From positions 1-43,797 of the forward strand of contig CAMJKP010000023.1 in assembly GCA_946406435.1 (NCBI GenBank): DNA of 43,797 bases, in the 5' to 3' direction. A model generated the notes under the pieces. That model made no database searches. It worked only from the letters and a program-made list of their open reading frames with translations, and was not told the origin of the DNA. Within the stretch, counting starts at the first letter, position 1. Every line of letters begins with the position of its first letter. Source of the stretch: an uncultured Prevotellaceae bacterium (GTDB taxonomy: Bacteria; Bacteroidota; Bacteroidia; Bacteroidales; Bacteroidaceae). The position numbers and the translations under genes were made by a program. Below, piece by piece: positions 16,186 through 25,408 of this stretch.

Positions 16186-16244
16186 TTGAAAATTGAATGT
16201 TGAAAATTGAAATGGGCTTTATTCTCTAACCACTAACCTCTAAC
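16186..16244. repeat. Two 7-bp-period arrays between addA and addB
   Basis: The first (16186-16213) has four units: TTGAAAA, TTGAATG, TTGAAAA, TTGAAAT. The second (16224-16244) has three: CTCTAAC, CACTAAC, CTCTAAC. Together they fill most of the 69-bp gap between the two genes, although the two unit sequences differ. Confidence 0.82.
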
Positions 16245-16247
16245 CTT

Positions 16248-19200
16248 TTAAATCACACTCTCAACCTCATCGAGATTGACGTACCAGAGGTAGCCTTTTA
16301 CGTTAGGGTAGCCCATTTGCTGCATGAGATTCATATAGCGTTGTACCTGCTTTGCGTAGGCGGCATTCTTGTTACCGAACTTGTAGTCGATGACTATTGT
16401 TTCGTTACCGTCGGTAATCACGCGGTCAGGACGGTCTTCTATAATCTTACCATTCTTAAGCTGCATAATGTTGCACTCGTTGAATACTGTCCATTTGTCG
16501 GAAAACCAAGAAGATACTATTGTGTTGCTAAACTTCTGCTTTAATTCGTTGCGAAGTTCTTCTGCGGTTATGGTATCATCGTAGATTACGCCATCGAACT
16601 CGAATTGCCGCAGATCCTTGTCGATGTCGGCAGTTGTGTGGATACGGGAGAATAGCATGTGCATGATGGAGCCTATTGTTGTGTATCGCTTGCTGTCGTT
16701 ATCATCAAGCGTGTCGGCTGCGAACTCACGGCTCTTGTTGCTCTGACGGAATGAGATATTCTCAGAGTCATAGCTTTCGATGCTTACTGGGATAGCCATT
16801 GGAGTGCGATCGAAAACGTTGTCGGATTCCTTGCTCTTTTCTTCCTTGTCCTCGAAATAGTGCTCTCCGAAGGTGAAAATAGAAGGGGATGCATTCTCTT
16901 GGTCTTCCTCGGATGTGTTGTCCTCGAAAGAGCAACCTTCAAGTTCGTTGGAATCGGTAATTCTGCGCAATGCCTCGATAATGGCGTAGGAACGGTTGTC
17001 TTCCTTGGCATTCTGGTTCGCTATGACGAAGAGTGAGCGTCCGGCACGTGTGAATGCCACATAGAGAAGGTTAAGGTTGTCAACGATGCCCTGCATCCAT
17101 TCTTCTATGCCATAGGGCTCATAAATTGAGTTCTGGAGGCTTGTACGGCTTGTGTAGTCAACTGGGATGAATGGTAGTTCGGAGAATGGCTGTTCATTGA
17201 TTGTGCACCAAAGAGTCTCCGTATGACGGGCTGCTAAATTCCAGTTACAGAAAGGCATTACGAGATGTTTGAACTCAAGTCCTTTACTCTTATGTATGGT
17301 GATGACGCGTATGCTGTCGCCGCTTCCTACGGATATTGCCTTGCTATGGAGCTCGCTATCCCAATAGTCAAGGAATTCCTCGATTGTGGCGATATTGTCC
17401 TCCATGTATTTCTTCAGACCATCGAAGAATGCTGTAGCGTATGGAGCCTGACCTTCAAGTTTGGAGAGGCTGAGCGTGCGGTAAATGTACTCGGAAAGCT
17501 CGTAGAGTGACATTGAGCGCATCTGTTCCATAGCCTCCTCACTTGATATCTCCTGTGGGAGGTAGGTTTTGAAAGCATTGTCGGATGTAAGTATGCTGCC
17601 GTCTGTAAGGTCTTCGCCTAAGATATAGGCAATGTAGAGCTTTACAAGGGTTATTTCCGCTTGTTTGTCTTTTGCATTGCGAAGTAGACGAAGCATTGAG
17701 ATAATCATTGTGACCAATGGTGATGCCTCAAGTGTGAATGCCTGTTCAGATACTATGCTCAGTTCCGGTGCGTTTTCTGCGAAATACTGGGCAATATCCG
17801 ATGCCTCGGAGTTATAACGTACGAGTATGGCAATCTCGCTTGGCTTTACTCCCTGTATTATAAGACTTTGAATATAGTCGAGTGTGCGTGTTTTTGCTGC
17901 CTCGATGAAATCGGCACGTTCTTCAGGGAGCAGTTCCACACGTACAAGACCACGGTTAGGCTTTAATGCAGGTATGTCCTGCGCCACATCGTCGTATGCA
18001 TGGCGTAAAGCCTCAGCGTATGTGTTCATCTGCTCAGCAGCTTCAGCAGAGAGGTTGTTGGCTTCGATGAATTCCTGCTGCTCCATTGCCCCTTGTGGCA
18101 TAATGCTATCCGCCTCTATGTTGCATACCTGCTTGAAGAAGTGATTGTTGAACGAAATGATATTACGCTCTGAACGCCAGTTCGTTGCAAGTGGCTGAAT
18201 CTTTATCATTTCGTCGCCAAACTCATGCTCAATACTATTGAGCAATCGCCAGTCTCCAGAACGGAAACGGTAGATGCTCTGCTTCACATCACCAACGATA
18301 AGGTTGTTTATCGCACCTTGATTCTGTGGCTGATCTTCGTTTCCTGCCATGCAGTTTGCGAGCAATACCTTGAAGTTGTTCCACTGCACGGTACTCGTAT
18401 CCTGGAACTCGTCAATCATGATATGCTGGAGGTATGCCCCGATTTTTTCGTAGATGAACGGAGCGATGTTGGTGTCCTCCTGTATCATCTGACTGAGCAC
18501 CATCTGGGTATTGGAGAGCATGAAGCGTGCATTTTCCTTGTTAAGTCTGTCCATTTCCTCGCGGATACTGAACAATAGGCGCATCTTATTGATGTTCTTC
18601 AAGGTGATTTGGGCAGAGCGTACCTTCGGAACTTCAGCCTGACGTTCCTTCTCAATCCCGATGAGGTAGGGGATTAACAGACTTTCTGCCAAAGGGGCTA
18701 TTTCGCTTGCATTCTTCTTCGTGCCCCATTTCATCGGGTCGTTCATTGCCGCCAAAACACGTGCACCTACGATAGAATCATTGGTGAAGTTGCCGTCCTT
18801 GAGCTTTAGGAAGTAGCCAGCAACGCCTGTTTTCCCAAAGGCGAGATCTGCGACGTCGTAGCCGGCGTTTGATAGCATCGTGAGGAAATACTCACCACAC
18901 TCCTTGAAATGAGCCTCTGCCCCCCTTATTATGGCCGTCATCGCCTTTTTATAGCGTTTGAAGAAATCCTTGTCATTAGCGATGGACTTTAGGAGGTGCT
19001 CATTGCTCTTGAAAAACTCCTTGCTGAGATTCATTCCGAATGATTTCACCTCACCTGTGATATCCCATGACTTCTGGTCATCCATTCTCTCGTTTACATA
19101 CTCGATAATCCACGACATAAGTGCCTTGTCCTTGTCGAGAGTCTCCATGATGGAATCAACAGCCTCTGAAATAACCTGACTGTCGTTGAGAGATATGCGG

Positions 19201-19589
19201 AGATTATTGCCAAGACCGAGTTCCTTCACCATATTGCGGAGTATGCTTTGGAAGAAAGCATCTATAGTCTGGACACGGAACTGGTTGTAGTTATGCAGGA
19301 GGTTATGGAGCGCTATAGCTGCATTTTTGCGCACGAAATCCTCGGAAACATCGAGTTCCTTCGTTATCTTGTCCAGATAGGAATCGCTGCTTCTAAGTCC
19401 ATGAGAAAGTCCGTATAGCTGGCTAACTATACGATGCTTCATCTCTTCCGTAGCTTTGTTTGTGAAGGTCACGGCAAGGATGTTCTCGTATTTGCGAGGA
19501 TTTAGTATGAGCAGTTTTATAAATTCCACGGCAAGGGTGAAAGTCTTACCGCTGCCTGCGCTGGCCTTATAGACTGTTAAGGGATGCAT
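16248..19589 (-). CDS. addA: AddA-like UvrD-family helicase-nuclease
   Basis: A 1113-residue helicase-nuclease, partner of the AddB-like protein. Walker A ASAGSGKT lies at residues 9-16, followed by ILAVTFTNKATEEMKHR (motif Ia), IDEFQDTSTVQW (Walker B), VGDVKQSIYRFRSGD (motif III), IHKSKGLEFKHLVMPF (motif V) and LLYVAFTRAG (motif VI). The C-terminal nuclease has RPDRVI (D1055), VIDYKFG (D1068, K1070) and QVQRY (Q1081, Y1085). It therefore has both activities. It lies upstream of addB with a 69-bp gap, so they form an operon. A bidirectional terminator or promoter at 19590-19726 is not obvious; that gap holds another 7-bp array. Confidence 0.9.
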   Translation of the reverse strand: MHPLTVYKASAGSGKTFTLAVEFIKLLILNPRKYENILAVTFTNKATEEMKHRIVSQLYGLSHGLRSSDSYLDKITKELDVSEDFVRKNAAIALHNLLHNYNQFRVQTIDAFFQSILRNMVKELGLGNNLRISLNDSQVISEAVDSIMETLDKDKALMSWIIEYVNERMDDQKSWDITGEVKSFGMNLSKEFFKSNEHLLKSIANDKDFFKRYKKAMTAIIRGAEAHFKECGEYFLTMLSNAGYDVADLAFGKTGVAGYFLKLKDGNFTNDSIVGARVLAAMNDPMKWGTKKNASEIAPLAESLLIPYLIGIEKERQAEVPKVRSAQITLKNINKMRLLFSIREEMDRLNKENARFMLSNTQMVLSQMIQEDTNIAPFIYEKIGAYLQHIMIDEFQDTSTVQWNNFKVLLANCMAGNEDQPQNQGAINNLIVGDVKQSIYRFRSGDWRLLNSIEHEFGDEMIKIQPLATNWRSERNIISFNNHFFKQVCNIEADSIMPQGAMEQQEFIEANNLSAEAAEQMNTYAEALRHAYDDVAQDIPALKPNRGLVRVELLPEERADFIEAAKTRTLDYIQSLIIQGVKPSEIAILVRYNSEASDIAQYFAENAPELSIVSEQAFTLEASPLVTMIISMLRLLRNAKDKQAEITLVKLYIAYILGEDLTDGSILTSDNAFKTYLPQEISSEEAMEQMRSMSLYELSEYIYRTLSLSKLEGQAPYATAFFDGLKKYMEDNIATIEEFLDYWDSELHSKAISVGSGDSIRVITIHKSKGLEFKHLVMPFCNWNLAARHTETLWCTINEQPFSELPFIPVDYTSRTSLQNSIYEPYGIEEWMQGIVDNLNLLYVAFTRAGRSLFVIANQNAKEDNRSYAIIEALRRITDSNELEGCSFEDNTSEEDQENASPSIFTFGEHYFEDKEEKSKESDNVFDRTPMAIPVSIESYDSENISFRQSNKSREFAADTLDDNDSKRYTTIGSIMHMLFSRIHTTADIDKDLRQFEFDGVIYDDTITAEELRNELKQKFSNTIVSSWFSDKWTVFNECNIMQLKNGKIIEDRPDRVITDGNETIVIDYKFGNKNAAYAKQVQRYMNLMQQMGYPNVKGYLWYVNLDEVESVI

Positions 19590-19604
19590 AGGTGTTTGTT
19601 TAGG

Positions 19605-19692
19605 GAGTGAATAGTGAAGAGTGAAAAGTGAAGAATTTAAGTTACATAATAATCGCAGTTTCGAGGGATTAATACAAACTCAAATTCTTCAC
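19605..19692. repeat. 7-bp-period array and inverted partner before addA
   Basis: Four heptamers (GAGTGAA, TAGTGAA, GAGTGAA, AAGTGAA) occupy 19605-19632. GTGAAGAATTT at 19628-19638 is the exact reverse complement of AAATTCTTCAC at 19682-19692, so the region can fold with a 43-nt loop. It fills the gap between thrC and addA. Confidence 0.78.
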
Positions 19693-19726
19693 TCTTTATT
19701 TTTTTGCTCTTATTGGAGAGCAAAGA

Positions 19727-21058
19727 TTATTCGTTCATCAAGAATGCCTTGAATGACTCGAAGTCCTTTGTCATGCTGACGCTCTGCTTAGTGCCCTTCA
19801 TAAATTCCTGAAGGCGTGCAGGTATCTCGATGTCGCTTCCGAGGATAGCGTCAACCTTCTCCTTGAACTTGGCAGGGTGGGCTGTCTCGCAGAATACGCC
19901 GACCTCTCCATCTAGAAGCTGTTCTTTGAGCGCTTGGTAACCACAAGCTCCATGAGGGTCAAGAATATAGCCTGTTTCTTTAAAGCATTGCTTCATCGTA
20001 GCCGCAATCTGCTCGTCCTTGTAAGTCGCACCGCTGATGAGACTTGTGATAGTTTCGTGCTTGCCTTCGTAAAGGTCGTAGATACGAGCGAAGTTTGAAG
20101 GGTCGCCTACGTCCATAGCATTTGCTAGAGTTACAAGTGAAGCCTTTGGCTCGTACTTGCCTGTCTGGAGATACTTGAAGAAGATATCGTTGGCATTATT
20201 GGCTGCGATAAAACGTTTTACAGGGAGTCCCATCCTGTGTCCGAAGAGGGCTGCACAGATATTACCGAAGTTACCAGAAGGTACGCATACCACCATCTGA
20301 TCAGCCTTGCCGAGAGCCTTTAAGCGAGCGTATGCGTTGAAATAGTAGAATGCCTGTGGAAGGAAACGAGCCACGTTGATTGAGTTGGCTGATGTCAGCT
20401 TCATGTGTGCGTTGAGCTCTGCGTCCATGAATGCAGACTTAACGAGAGCCTGACAATCATCGAATACACCGTCAACCTCAACGGCTGTGATGTTCTTGCC
20501 AAGGGTCGTGAACTGGCATTCCTGAATAGGACTTACCTTACCCTTTGGATAGAGCACATATACGTGGATGCCGTCAACACCGAGGAATCCGTTGGCTACG
20601 GCACTACCTGTATCGCCAGAAGTTGCTACGAGTACGTTAACGCCAGCCTTTGCTGATGCAGAGGCAGAACTTACGTATTCACCGCCCTTCTTGAGGAAAT
20701 ACTGGAGCAGACGAGCCATGAAGCGTGCGCCTACATCCTTGAATGCGAGAGTAGGACCATGGAAGAGTTCGAGGGTGTAGATGTTCTCGGTAACAGGTAC
20801 GATAGGACAATCGAACTGCAATGTGTCATAGACAATATGCTTCAATGATTCTGCGTCAACATCCTCACCGAAGAATGCATCAGCAACTGTGTATGCAATC
20901 TCCTGAAACGACATCTTGTCGATGTTGTCAAAGAACTCCTTTGGGAGTGCCTTGATGTTCTCTGGCATGTAGAGGCCGCGATCCTCAGCCAAACCCTTTA
21001 CAACGGCCTTTTCGAGCGTTGCTACTGGGGCTTTCTTATTTGTACTGTAATATTTCAT
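19727..21058 (-). CDS. thrC: Threonine synthase
   Basis: A 443-residue PLP enzyme converting O-phospho-L-homoserine to L-threonine. The start ATG 21058 gives MKYYSTNKKAPVATLEKAV, the usual start of the family (YYST); the open frame runs 24 codons further, but into the preceding gene. The PLP lysine is in LAFKDVGARFMARLLQYF, and SGDTGSAVANGF and PSGNFGNICAALFGHRMG bind cofactor phosphate. Last gene of the thrA-apgM-thrC operon, 5 bp after the apgM-like gene. Confidence 0.95.
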   Translation of the reverse strand: MKYYSTNKKAPVATLEKAVVKGLAEDRGLYMPENIKALPKEFFDNIDKMSFQEIAYTVADAFFGEDVDAESLKHIVYDTLQFDCPIVPVTENIYTLELFHGPTLAFKDVGARFMARLLQYFLKKGGEYVSSASASAKAGVNVLVATSGDTGSAVANGFLGVDGIHVYVLYPKGKVSPIQECQFTTLGKNITAVEVDGVFDDCQALVKSAFMDAELNAHMKLTSANSINVARFLPQAFYYFNAYARLKALGKADQMVVCVPSGNFGNICAALFGHRMGLPVKRFIAANNANDIFFKYLQTGKYEPKASLVTLANAMDVGDPSNFARIYDLYEGKHETITSLISGATYKDEQIAATMKQCFKETGYILDPHGACGYQALKEQLLDGEVGVFCETAHPAKFKEKVDAILGSDIEIPARLQEFMKGTKQSVSMTKDFESFKAFLMNE

Positions 21059-21063
21059 CTTGT

Positions 21064-22308
21064 TTAGTATTTCATTATTGTTTGCATGAACTCCTGAAGC
21101 TTCAGAATGCCATAGCTGCCTGTAACGCATGAAACCTCATCATATACCTGCGTATCGTCTGGCTCTATGCCTGGATAGTAGATGATGAAAGGTACAGGCT
21201 CTCCAACGTGTACTCGAAGTTCCACAGGTGTGAAATGGTCGGGTAGGATGGCGATGCACACGGGCTCGTCCCATGTCTTTGTTTCTTCGAATATAGGACC
21301 TATCATGCGAGAATCAAGGTTCTCTATGGTCTTCACCTTCAGATCCACCTCACCGTCATGCCCCGCCTCGTCACTTGCCTCTACATGAAGGAATACGAAG
21401 TCCTTTTTCTTGAGTTCATCGAGTGCAGCCTTTGTCTTTCCCTCATAGTTGGTGTCCCAAAGGCCTGTTGCACCTTCTACCTCGATAATATCGAGACCTG
21501 CATAGTGACCGATACCACGAATAAGGTCAACGGCCGATACCACAGCGCCCGATTTTACCGAAGGGTATATCTCGCTGAGAGTCTGCATGGCAGGGCGATA
21601 GCCACCGCTCCAAGGCCAGATGATATTGGCGAGATCCTTGCCCTCTGCCTTACGCTTGATGTTGAGAGGTGTGTTGAGAAGTATGTCCTGCGACTTGATA
21701 ATGAGGTCGTTGAGTAGATCGGCGGTTTCCTGTGCGGTCATACGACCTTCCTCACGCTTATTCTCCCAGCCTTCTTCCGGCTTAACGAGAAGCGGACGCC
21801 AAGCCTCATTTGGATGATCATGGGGTGGTGCGCAGACAATATGCTTTGAACCTCCATTGATGATGAGCAAATGGCGATACTGTATGCCTTTCACCCATTT
21901 CACACGGTCAGAGCCTAGTTTCTCATTGAGAAGGTCGATCAGGGGACCTGCATCCTCCGTCGAGAGATTGCCGCCGTTGTGGGTCTTTATAGTGCCATCC
22001 TCGCGAACACAGATAATGTTGCAACGAAGGGCAAGATCCAAGGAATCCATCTCATAACCGATGGAAGCGGCCTCAAGAGGACCACGACCTTCATAAACCT
22101 TGTCGAGGTCATAGCCGAGGATTGCTGTGTTGGCAACCTCCGAACCTGGGTTGTAGCCCTCTGGTACGGTGATGAGACGACCTGTACGTCCCATCTTTGC
22201 CAGCATATCCATGTAAGGAGTCTTGGCGAACTGCAGCGGAGTCTTTCCGCCGAGCTTTTCAATGGCTTTATCTGCCATTCCATCGCCCAAAATGATTATG
22301 TGCTTCAT
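21064..22308 (-). CDS. ApgM-like protein, probable homoserine kinase
   Basis: A 414-residue protein of the archaeal-type, cofactor-independent phosphoglycerate mutase family within the alkaline phosphatase superfamily. Metal-site signatures are visible: IILGDGMAD at the N-terminus, NPGSEVANTAILGYD with the Ser nucleophile, VSAVDLIRGIG, VEASDEAGHDGEVDLKV and ILPDHFTPVELRVH. The start ATG 22308 was chosen because it opens the family motif (MKHIIILGDGMAD). It lies between thrA and thrC with gaps of 13 and 5 bp, exactly where a homoserine kinase is required, and no ThrB of the usual GHMP family is in the window. The context therefore suggests phosphorylation of homoserine rather than a glycolytic role. 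This is an inference; automatic annotation would call it phosphoglycerate mutase. Confidence 0.85.
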   Translation of the reverse strand: MKHIIILGDGMADKAIEKLGGKTPLQFAKTPYMDMLAKMGRTGRLITVPEGYNPGSEVANTAILGYDLDKVYEGRGPLEAASIGYEMDSLDLALRCNIICVREDGTIKTHNGGNLSTEDAGPLIDLLNEKLGSDRVKWVKGIQYRHLLIINGGSKHIVCAPPHDHPNEAWRPLLVKPEEGWENKREEGRMTAQETADLLNDLIIKSQDILLNTPLNIKRKAEGKDLANIIWPWSGGYRPAMQTLSEIYPSVKSGAVVSAVDLIRGIGHYAGLDIIEVEGATGLWDTNYEGKTKAALDELKKKDFVFLHVEASDEAGHDGEVDLKVKTIENLDSRMIGPIFEETKTWDEPVCIAILPDHFTPVELRVHVGEPVPFIIYYPGIEPDDTQVYDEVSCVTGSYGILKLQEFMQTIMKY

Positions 22309-22321
22309 TGTTGTGACTCCT

Positions 22322-24772
22322 TTAGATGTTTGCGATTGACATAATGTTTGCGAATACACCGGCAGCTGTTACGCTTGCGCCAGCTCCGTAGCCCTGAATT
22401 AGCATAGGATATTCCTTGTAGCGTGCTGTGGTGAGTGTAACGATGTTGTTGCTGCCCTCAAGCTCGTAGAATGAATGGTTGGAAGGAATCTTGTTGAGTC
22501 CAACGCTTGCCTTCACCTTACCATCCTCAAGAGCCTCCATACGGGCAACGAATCTCCAACGGCAACCTTCTGCCTCAAGTTCCTTACGTTTTGCCTCAAA
22601 ATCGGCATCAAGTGCAGGGAGCTTTGCCCAGAAGTCTTCTACCGAACCATCGAAGTACTCATCAGGCACGAAGAGATTCTTCTCTACGTCTTCCTGTTCA
22701 ATCTTATAACCAGCCTCACGGGTGAGGATGACGAGCTTGCGGATAACATCCTTACCGCTCAAATCAATACGTGGATCTGGCTCTGCGTAACCAAGTTCTT
22801 TAGCCTGCTTTACTGTCTTTGAGAATGGCACATCTGCAGAAAGTGCATTAAAGATGTAGTTGAGCGTACCTGATAGAACTGCCTCAATCTTAAGTATTTT
22901 GTCACCTGAGTTCTTTAGATCATTGATAGTTCCGATGATTGGAAGACCAGCACCAACGTTAGTCTCAAAACGATATTTCACGCCACGAGACAAGGCTGTG
23001 CGCTTCAGTTTGATGTAGTCGTCGTAATTGCCTGATGCCGCTACCTTGTTGGCTGCAACCACGCTTACATTCTTCTCGAGCAAAGACTGGTAGAGACCTG
23101 CCACCTCGCTTGAAGCGGTACAGTCAACGAACACGGCATTGAAGATGTTCATGCCGATGATGTTCTCAAGCAGTTTCTTACTATTTGAAGGCTCAGAAGC
23201 CTTGAGTTGCTCCATATAGTTGTCGAGGTCGATTCCATCGCGGTCGAATATGGCGTTGCGTGAAGATGCTATGCCTACCACGTTGAGCTTCAGACGTGAC
23301 TCCTTCATGAGTGTTGGCTGCTGAGAGCGAATCTGCTCTATAAGCTTTGCACCTACCGTTCCAATACCGCAGAGGAAGAGGTTGAGTACTTTATACTCAG
23401 AAAGGAAGAATGAATCGTGAATTACGTTCAGCGACTTTCTGAGGAACTGGCTATTTACAACGAATGAGATGTTTGTCTCGGAAGCTCCCTGTGCACAAGC
23501 TATGATGCTGATGCCTGAACGGCCAAGTGTACCAAACAGCTTGCCCGCGATACCTGGGGTGTGCTTCATGTTCTCGCCCACGATAGCGATAGTTGCAAGA
23601 CCGCGCTCCACTATCATCGAATACATCGCACCAGTCTCTATCTCCTTGGCAAATTCCTCGTTGAGCACCTGTGCTGCCTTGTCTGCATCGTCCTCCTTGA
23701 CACCGATTGATGTTGAGTTCTCAGAAGATGCCTGCGAAACCATGAATACGGAGATACCCTCGTTGGCAAGGGCTGTGAATATACGGCGGTTTACGCCGAT
23801 TACACCGACCATAGAGAGACCTGTAACGGTGATGAGTGCCGTTCCGTTGATTGAAGAGATACCCTTGATTGGCTTGTGGTCGCCCTCAATCTTATCCTTG
23901 ATGAGTGTACCCGGATGCTCTGGGTTAAATGTGTTCTTTACCTTGATAGGGATATTCTTGACACAAACTGGGTATATCGTTGGAGGGTAAATCACCTTTG
24001 CACCGAAGTTGCAAAGTTCCATAGCCTCGACGTATGATAGTTCATTGATTGTGTAAGCTGATTTGATGACACGTGGATCGGCAGTCATGAAGCCGTCAAC
24101 GTCTGTCCAGATTTCCAGAACGTCTGCATCAAGGGCGGCAGCAATAATGGCTGCTGTATAGTCGGAACCACCACGACCGAGGTTTGTTACCTCGTTAGTG
24201 TCCTTGTCGCGAGAGATGAAGCCTGGAACGAGGCTCACTCTTGGAAGGTCAGCGAAAGTCTGACGAACGAGTTTATTGGTAAGCTCTGCGTCAAGTATGT
24301 GCTTACCCATCTTGCGCTCAGTCTTGATGAAATCGCGTGAATCGAACCACTTGGCACCCTTGATGAGGGTTGCTACGATATTTGAACTGAGGCGTTCGCC
24401 GTATGAAACGATAGCGTCCTGAGTCTTCTCGCTCAGGTCGTGTATGAGGAAAACACCGAAATAGATGCTGCGAAGTTGTTCGAGCAGCGCATCTACGGTG
24501 TTGAAAAGTTGTTCTCTGCTTTTGGTGTCCGTGATTATGGTGTCAATCATTTTGTGATGACGATCCACGATCTCATCGAATGATTCACGATAACGCTCAT
24601 CACCTGCAAGGGCGAGCTTTGATGTAGCGATAAGTTTGTCGGTAATACCGCCTAAAGCGCTTACCACAACAACAATGGGTTGTGACTTAGCCTCTTTCGT
24701 AACAATCTGCTTTAGGCTGAGGATGCTCTCTACGGAACCCACGGATGTTCCGCCAAATTTTAATACTTTCAT
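22322..24772 (-). CDS. thrA: Bifunctional aspartokinase/homoserine dehydrogenase
   Basis: An 816-residue fusion enzyme catalysing the first and third steps of the threonine pathway. The kinase starts with MKVLKFGGTSVGSVESI; RGGSDYTAAIIAAALDAD and EIWTDVDGFMTADPR follow. Two ACT regulatory domains lie at about 310-455 (ITVTGLSMVGVIGVNRRIF, IAIVGENMKHTPGIAGKLF). Homoserine dehydrogenase begins near 463 with LFLCGIGTVGAKLI and has VAANKVAASGNYDDY, NVGAGLPIIGTINDL and SGTLNYIF. First gene of the thr operon; a consensus promoter lies at 24955-24986 and the leader of about 175 nt looks structured. Confidence 0.97.
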   Translation of the reverse strand: MKVLKFGGTSVGSVESILSLKQIVTKEAKSQPIVVVVSALGGITDKLIATSKLALAGDERYRESFDEIVDRHHKMIDTIITDTKSREQLFNTVDALLEQLRSIYFGVFLIHDLSEKTQDAIVSYGERLSSNIVATLIKGAKWFDSRDFIKTERKMGKHILDAELTNKLVRQTFADLPRVSLVPGFISRDKDTNEVTNLGRGGSDYTAAIIAAALDADVLEIWTDVDGFMTADPRVIKSAYTINELSYVEAMELCNFGAKVIYPPTIYPVCVKNIPIKVKNTFNPEHPGTLIKDKIEGDHKPIKGISSINGTALITVTGLSMVGVIGVNRRIFTALANEGISVFMVSQASSENSTSIGVKEDDADKAAQVLNEEFAKEIETGAMYSMIVERGLATIAIVGENMKHTPGIAGKLFGTLGRSGISIIACAQGASETNISFVVNSQFLRKSLNVIHDSFFLSEYKVLNLFLCGIGTVGAKLIEQIRSQQPTLMKESRLKLNVVGIASSRNAIFDRDGIDLDNYMEQLKASEPSNSKKLLENIIGMNIFNAVFVDCTASSEVAGLYQSLLEKNVSVVAANKVAASGNYDDYIKLKRTALSRGVKYRFETNVGAGLPIIGTINDLKNSGDKILKIEAVLSGTLNYIFNALSADVPFSKTVKQAKELGYAEPDPRIDLSGKDVIRKLVILTREAGYKIEQEDVEKNLFVPDEYFDGSVEDFWAKLPALDADFEAKRKELEAEGCRWRFVARMEALEDGKVKASVGLNKIPSNHSFYELEGSNNIVTLTTARYKEYPMLIQGYGAGASVTAAGVFANIMSIANI

Positions 24773-24775
24773 TTG

Positions 24776-24948
24776 GTTTTTGAAAAAGTTTGTTAGATAT
24801 AATTCCCCGAAACAACCGGGGCGTGATTAATTCTCTTGCTTTCACATGGTCTGACGGGTTGCTGCCAATAACAATCTTCTGTGCCTCAATACAAAAGAGG
24901 CTACGACCGACTTGCTATATAGCACTTCCTGTCTTCTCTATGCGAAAT
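24776..24948 (-). ncRNA. Structured leader of the thr operon
   Basis: Read on the minus strand from the presumed start near 24948, the leader shows several stems: GCGATTTCGC, TGCTATATAGCA, GCCTC with GAGGC (24881-24902 region), a possible closing pair GGTC/GACC around these and a GGCAGC loop, and CCCCG with CGGGG (24805-24821). No T tract follows the last stem and no Thr-rich leader peptide is seen, so classical attenuation is not supported. It matches no riboswitch class I recognise. A regulatory role is inferred only from position and pairing. Confidence 0.4.
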
Positions 24949-24954
24949 CGCTTG

Positions 24955-24986
24955 CAAAATTACTAAATTTCCCCGACATCTGCAAA
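24955..24986 (-). promoter_or_regulatory. Promoter of the thr operon
   Basis: On the minus strand TTTG (24983-24986), a 20-bp spacer and TAATTTTG (24955-24962) match the Bacteroidota sigma consensus exactly. Confidence 0.85.
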
Positions 24987-25022
24987 TTTTGAAATGTTTT
25001 TCTTGGTTCATCAAAAGTTAAA

Positions 25023-25061
25023 TCACGAGAGTTGGTGATAAGTTTTCGTGAGAATACCAAC
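25023..25061. other. Possible pseudoknot-type pairing
   Basis: TCACGA (25023-25028) pairs perfectly with TCGTGA (25046-25051), and GTTGGT (25031-25036) with ACCAAC (25056-25061). The order A-B-A'-B' allows an H-type pseudoknot or two exclusive hairpins. On the plus strand CTTTTTG follows. It lies between the YolD-like gene and the thr promoter. Confidence 0.4.
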
Positions 25062-25093
25062 TTTTTGTTATCGTCTCAAGTCCGCTTTCCCTC

Positions 25094-25291
25094 CTAACTT
25101 AGTTCATCGTTTTCATACCCAGTAGTATCATGTTCAATCTGAAACGCTTTTGCTGTTTCCTCTAAAGCAGAATCATGCCCTGTCAATGCAGCAAATGGGG
25201 CAAACTGAGCTGCCCTCATATACATTGACATCTGTGGATGCTCCTTTGATACGTGGTGCGGAAGATTTATTATGTCGTCGTATTTTTTCAT
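25094..25291 (-). CDS. YolD-like small protein
   Basis: A 65-residue protein ([48 protein letters not shown]) resembling the YolD-like family, which is typically paired with a UvrX/UmuC-like polymerase and is thought to help in SOS mutagenesis. The motif [11 protein letters not shown] and the [15 protein letters not shown] core are clear. It lies 117 bp after the polymerase gene on the same strand, separated by a REP-like hairpin and a 7-bp array. Biochemical role unknown. Confidence 0.8.
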   Translation of the reverse strand: MKKYDDIINLPHHVSKEHPQMSMYMRAAQFAPFAALTGHDSALEETAKAFQIEHDTTGYENDELS

Positions 25292-25302
25292 AAATATATG
25301 TC

Positions 25303-25345
25303 GGCCTCTCCCCCCGCCCTCTCCCGTAGAGAGGGAGCCGGAACG
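25303..25345. repeat. REP-like GC-rich element
   Basis: A C-rich run (GCCTCTCCCCCC) followed by a hairpin CCCTCTC/GAGAGGG around CCGTA, then CCGG. It has the general form of the elements at 13121-13262 and may end the polymerase transcript, although the YolD-like gene lies beyond it. Confidence 0.65.
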
Positions 25346-25360
25346 CTATGGGGTATTCAA

Positions 25361-25395
25361 ATTATTCATTATCAATTATAAATTATCAATTAGAA
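25361..25395. repeat. 7-bp-period array after the polymerase gene
   Basis: Five heptamers in register: ATTATTC, ATTATCA, ATTATAA, ATTATCA, ATTAGAA. The array ends 13 bp before the polymerase stop codon. Confidence 0.78.
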
Positions 25396-25408
25396 GTCTT
25401 AAAGACTT

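Noticed and set aside
19690..19726. Stem GCTCT/AGAGC with a T tract near the end of thrC
   Set aside because: The T tract lies on the wrong side of the stem for the thrC transcript, so it cannot be its intrinsic terminator.
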